A DNA stretch of 44,235 bases from Bacteroidales bacterium (lineage in GTDB: Bacteria; Bacteroidota; Bacteroidia; Bacteroidales; Paludibacteraceae), in the NCBI GenBank assembly GCA_015061185.1, contig SUWZ01000027.1, positions 1 to 44,235 of the forward strand. The letters are read 5' to 3'. Below are positions 42,471 to 44,235 of this stretch, one piece after another. Position 1 is the first letter of the stretch. Each line of letters starts with the position of its first letter. The position numbers and the translations under genes are program-made. The notes under the pieces are model-generated. The model worked only from the letters and a program-made list of their open reading frames with translations, did no database searches and was not told where the DNA came from.

Positions 42471-44150
42471 TTATTTAATCTTTCGAATTAATCTAACGGA
42501 TTGTCCGATTGATTTGTGGAATAAACCTCCTCCATGTACTGTACTTCCTTTTTTATAAATGGTATAATTTCTTGTTAGGAATTCTATATTGCTTTCCTTT
42601 AAGTGATAACATCCGTTGAGATTATGGTCTATGACATTAGTAAATTCGATTGAAGTCTTTGAATTTGATCTATGCCCTGCAGCTGGTAGAAATACAGCTC
42701 CTGCCTCTTCCATCATAGACCACATTTTTTCATTATAAATATTTATCTCGTATAGTTCTTGAATTATTGTTGTATCTTGGTATTCCCCATTTTTCTCAAT
42801 TTTTTCCCAATCAGTAAAATTATATTGTACTCCAGGATTTATAAATATGTCTGGTAAAATAATCATACCTCTCACGCCATTGACTGTTGCTAAAGTTCGT
42901 AAACCTTTTGCTCCTATCCTCAAATCAAATAAGTAAATACTTTCTGCTAGGTTCATTGTATACCATTCTCCTTCAAAGTTTGTTCCCCAATCAATAAGAT
43001 TTTCATATTCATTATCTTCATCATAATCTGTTGTTACTCCATAATAGTTTGTAGATGTACTCTTTGAAAATAAATCTATCCATCCGTTGTATGTCGTGTC
43101 AATGATATTGATGTTATTGTATCCTGCTGTCTCCCATTGGTTTGGTGCAAAACGCCATTTTTTTGTAGATGGTTGATATTGAACATTTCCGTTAGAAAAT
43201 TCTACTTTTACACTATCCGAAACAGAAAATTCTGGTTTAACATTGCTTGTCCTAATTACTTCAGCTAAACGGACATTGCAACCTACACTAGGTTCGATAA
43301 ATCTTTCATTTACTACTTTCCCCTCGTAGAGTTCAATAGAAGAATCATCCCTCCCTCTGATAGCAATTCTTTGGTCTATTATTCTATCTCCTTTTCGGAT
43401 ATCTGAGTAGGGAAGAAATACAACTCCATATATATTTTCCATATTACGAAATTCTTCTTCGTCATATACATTTATTTCGAAATTTTCAGCAGTTGGATTG
43501 TAAGGGAATGAAATATTAGTTGAAGCTAAATTATCTGGAAGTATTATTACACCGTTTATTAGTAAGTCATCACGAAATCTAATCGACGCCAATGCCCATA
43601 GTGTATCCGCAGCAGGTCTTTCACTCATTATATATTGCCATTCTCTCGCTGAAATTGTTATCCAATTACCTTCAAAGTTAGTTCCCCAATCAACGAATTC
43701 TCCATCGTAATCTTCTTCATTTTCAGAATCAGTTACACCATAATAGTTTGAAGTAGTACTCTGTGAAAATAAATCTATCCATCCTGTATATAATGTATCA
43801 GATATAAATTCGCATTGATTTTCATTATTTAGCAACCACCCTGTTACGTATTGTTCTTGTGCAATTTCCCACGTTTTGCTACTTGGTTGATATAGAACAT
43901 TTCCTCTAGCAAAACGTACTGTTGTCCCATATCCAATAGAGAATAGTCCAGGAAGTGGTTCTCCTGCATCAAACTTTTTAGTTTTTTCTGGAATTAAGGT
44001 GCTATCTGTTTTGGCTGTGAATGTGATACTATCAATGTTGGAAATATTTCTTTCATATATAACTATTCCATTTTCCCAAATTTTTAACTGTTGTGCCATA
44101 ACAATGCATGATGCAAATGCTGCTATGATTATTAATATACTTTTTTTCAT
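42471..44150 (-). CDS. secreted protein of two tandem repeats, function unknown
   Basis: A 559-aa exported protein (signal peptide KKSILIIIAAFASCIVMAQ). Residues about 70-295 and 308-555 are two copies of one module. Both have the pattern F-S-x(5)-V-x-F-x-x-G-N-V-x-Y-Q-P-S, then GWIDLFS-x-S-T, NYYGVT, DWGTNFEG, G-x-IILPD and VFLP. The second copy ends with VFLPAAGHRSNS. Such modules are frequent in secreted or surface proteins of Bacteroides and Prevotella; no enzymatic motif is visible. No T9SS domain is evident. The right window edge cuts off most of its upstream region. Confidence 0.8.
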   Translation of the reverse strand: MKKSILIIIAAFASCIVMAQQLKIWENGIVIYERNISNIDSITFTAKTDSTLIPEKTKKFDAGEPLPGLFSIGYGTTVRFARGNVLYQPSSKTWEIAQEQYVTGWLLNNENQCEFISDTLYTGWIDLFSQSTTSNYYGVTDSENEEDYDGEFVDWGTNFEGNWITISAREWQYIMSERPAADTLWALASIRFRDDLLINGVIILPDNLASTNISFPYNPTAENFEINVYDEEEFRNMENIYGVVFLPYSDIRKGDRIIDQRIAIRGRDDSSIELYEGKVVNERFIEPSVGCNVRLAEVIRTSNVKPEFSVSDSVKVEFSNGNVQYQPSTKKWRFAPNQWETAGYNNINIIDTTYNGWIDLFSKSTSTNYYGVTTDYDEDNEYENLIDWGTNFEGEWYTMNLAESIYLFDLRIGAKGLRTLATVNGVRGMIILPDIFINPGVQYNFTDWEKIEKNGEYQDTTIIQELYEINIYNEKMWSMMEEAGAVFLPAAGHRSNSKTSIEFTNVIDHNLNGCYHLKESNIEFLTRNYTIYKKGSTVHGGGLFHKSIGQSVRLIRKIK

Positions 44151-44235
44151 TTTTTTTAATTGCTGAATTCAAGTTGATAATGCACGATATTAAAAATATT
44201 CAGGATGTAACACTCTAGCGACCTCAAGAGGAGTC
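44151..44235. other. upstream region of the last gene, cut by the window edge
   Basis: 85 bp without a gene. I see no clear TAnnTTTG promoter on the minus strand here; the promoter may lie beyond the window. Confidence 0.4.

Overview
The window reads as chromosomal DNA of a member of the Bacteroidota, most likely an anaerobic Bacteroidales. The evidence is the low G+C, the many promoters of the Bacteroidota form TAnnTTTG, clade-specific families (DUF2851, DUF4296, XRE-cupin beside an acyl-CoA synthetase), and two secreted enzymes with type IX secretion (T9SS) C-terminal domains. A secreted GH5 endoglucanase and an SGNH esterase-like protein suggest a plant-polysaccharide degrader. No rRNA, tRNA or CRISPR array was seen.

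Layout. 1-4.4 kb is housekeeping: argB, mscL, an XRE-cupin regulator, an acyl-CoA synthetase and queH. 4.5-7.0 kb is a very AT-rich restriction-modification cassette: an MvaI/BcnI-type endonuclease translationally coupled to an XRE controller gene, with a divergent amino-methyltransferase. The promoters between them carry two copies of a palindromic operator. 7.0-10.3 kb holds the GH5 enzyme, a secreted protein of unknown function and a CysE-like acetyltransferase. ychF follows, then an extremely AT-rich intergenic stretch (about 12.0-12.5 kb) where strand composition appears to change, which makes it a weak origin candidate.

12.5-25.7 kb holds nadA-mazG-deoC, a polyprenyl synthase and polA. 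A leftward operon mnmG-uvrC-dtd-U32-dus follows. Four sites matching the ParB centromere sequence parS lie at 18.8-20.3 kb, one filling the gap between two operon genes. With mnmG and gyrB nearby, this places the window close to the chromosomal origin.

26-38.8 kb holds the malic enzyme/phosphotransacetylase fusion, a lipid kinase, DUF2851, an acetyltransferase, a thioesterase, a DUF5715/M15-like lipoprotein, recO, a dksA-like gene, lspA, DUF4296, a stunted amidohydrolase-like ORF, the SGNH enzyme and two lipoproteins. gyrB lies at 39.8-41.7 kb, followed by a decayed IS4-family transposase and a large secreted protein built from two tandem repeats.

The most novel-looking structure is a family of non-coding, MITE-like intergenic elements at about 8.6, 28.5, 31.0, 36.3 and 39.4 kb. 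There are two types, and at 39.2-39.6 kb one is nested inside the other. Removing the inner element and one copy of a 3-bp duplication restores the length of the intact outer copy at 31 kb.
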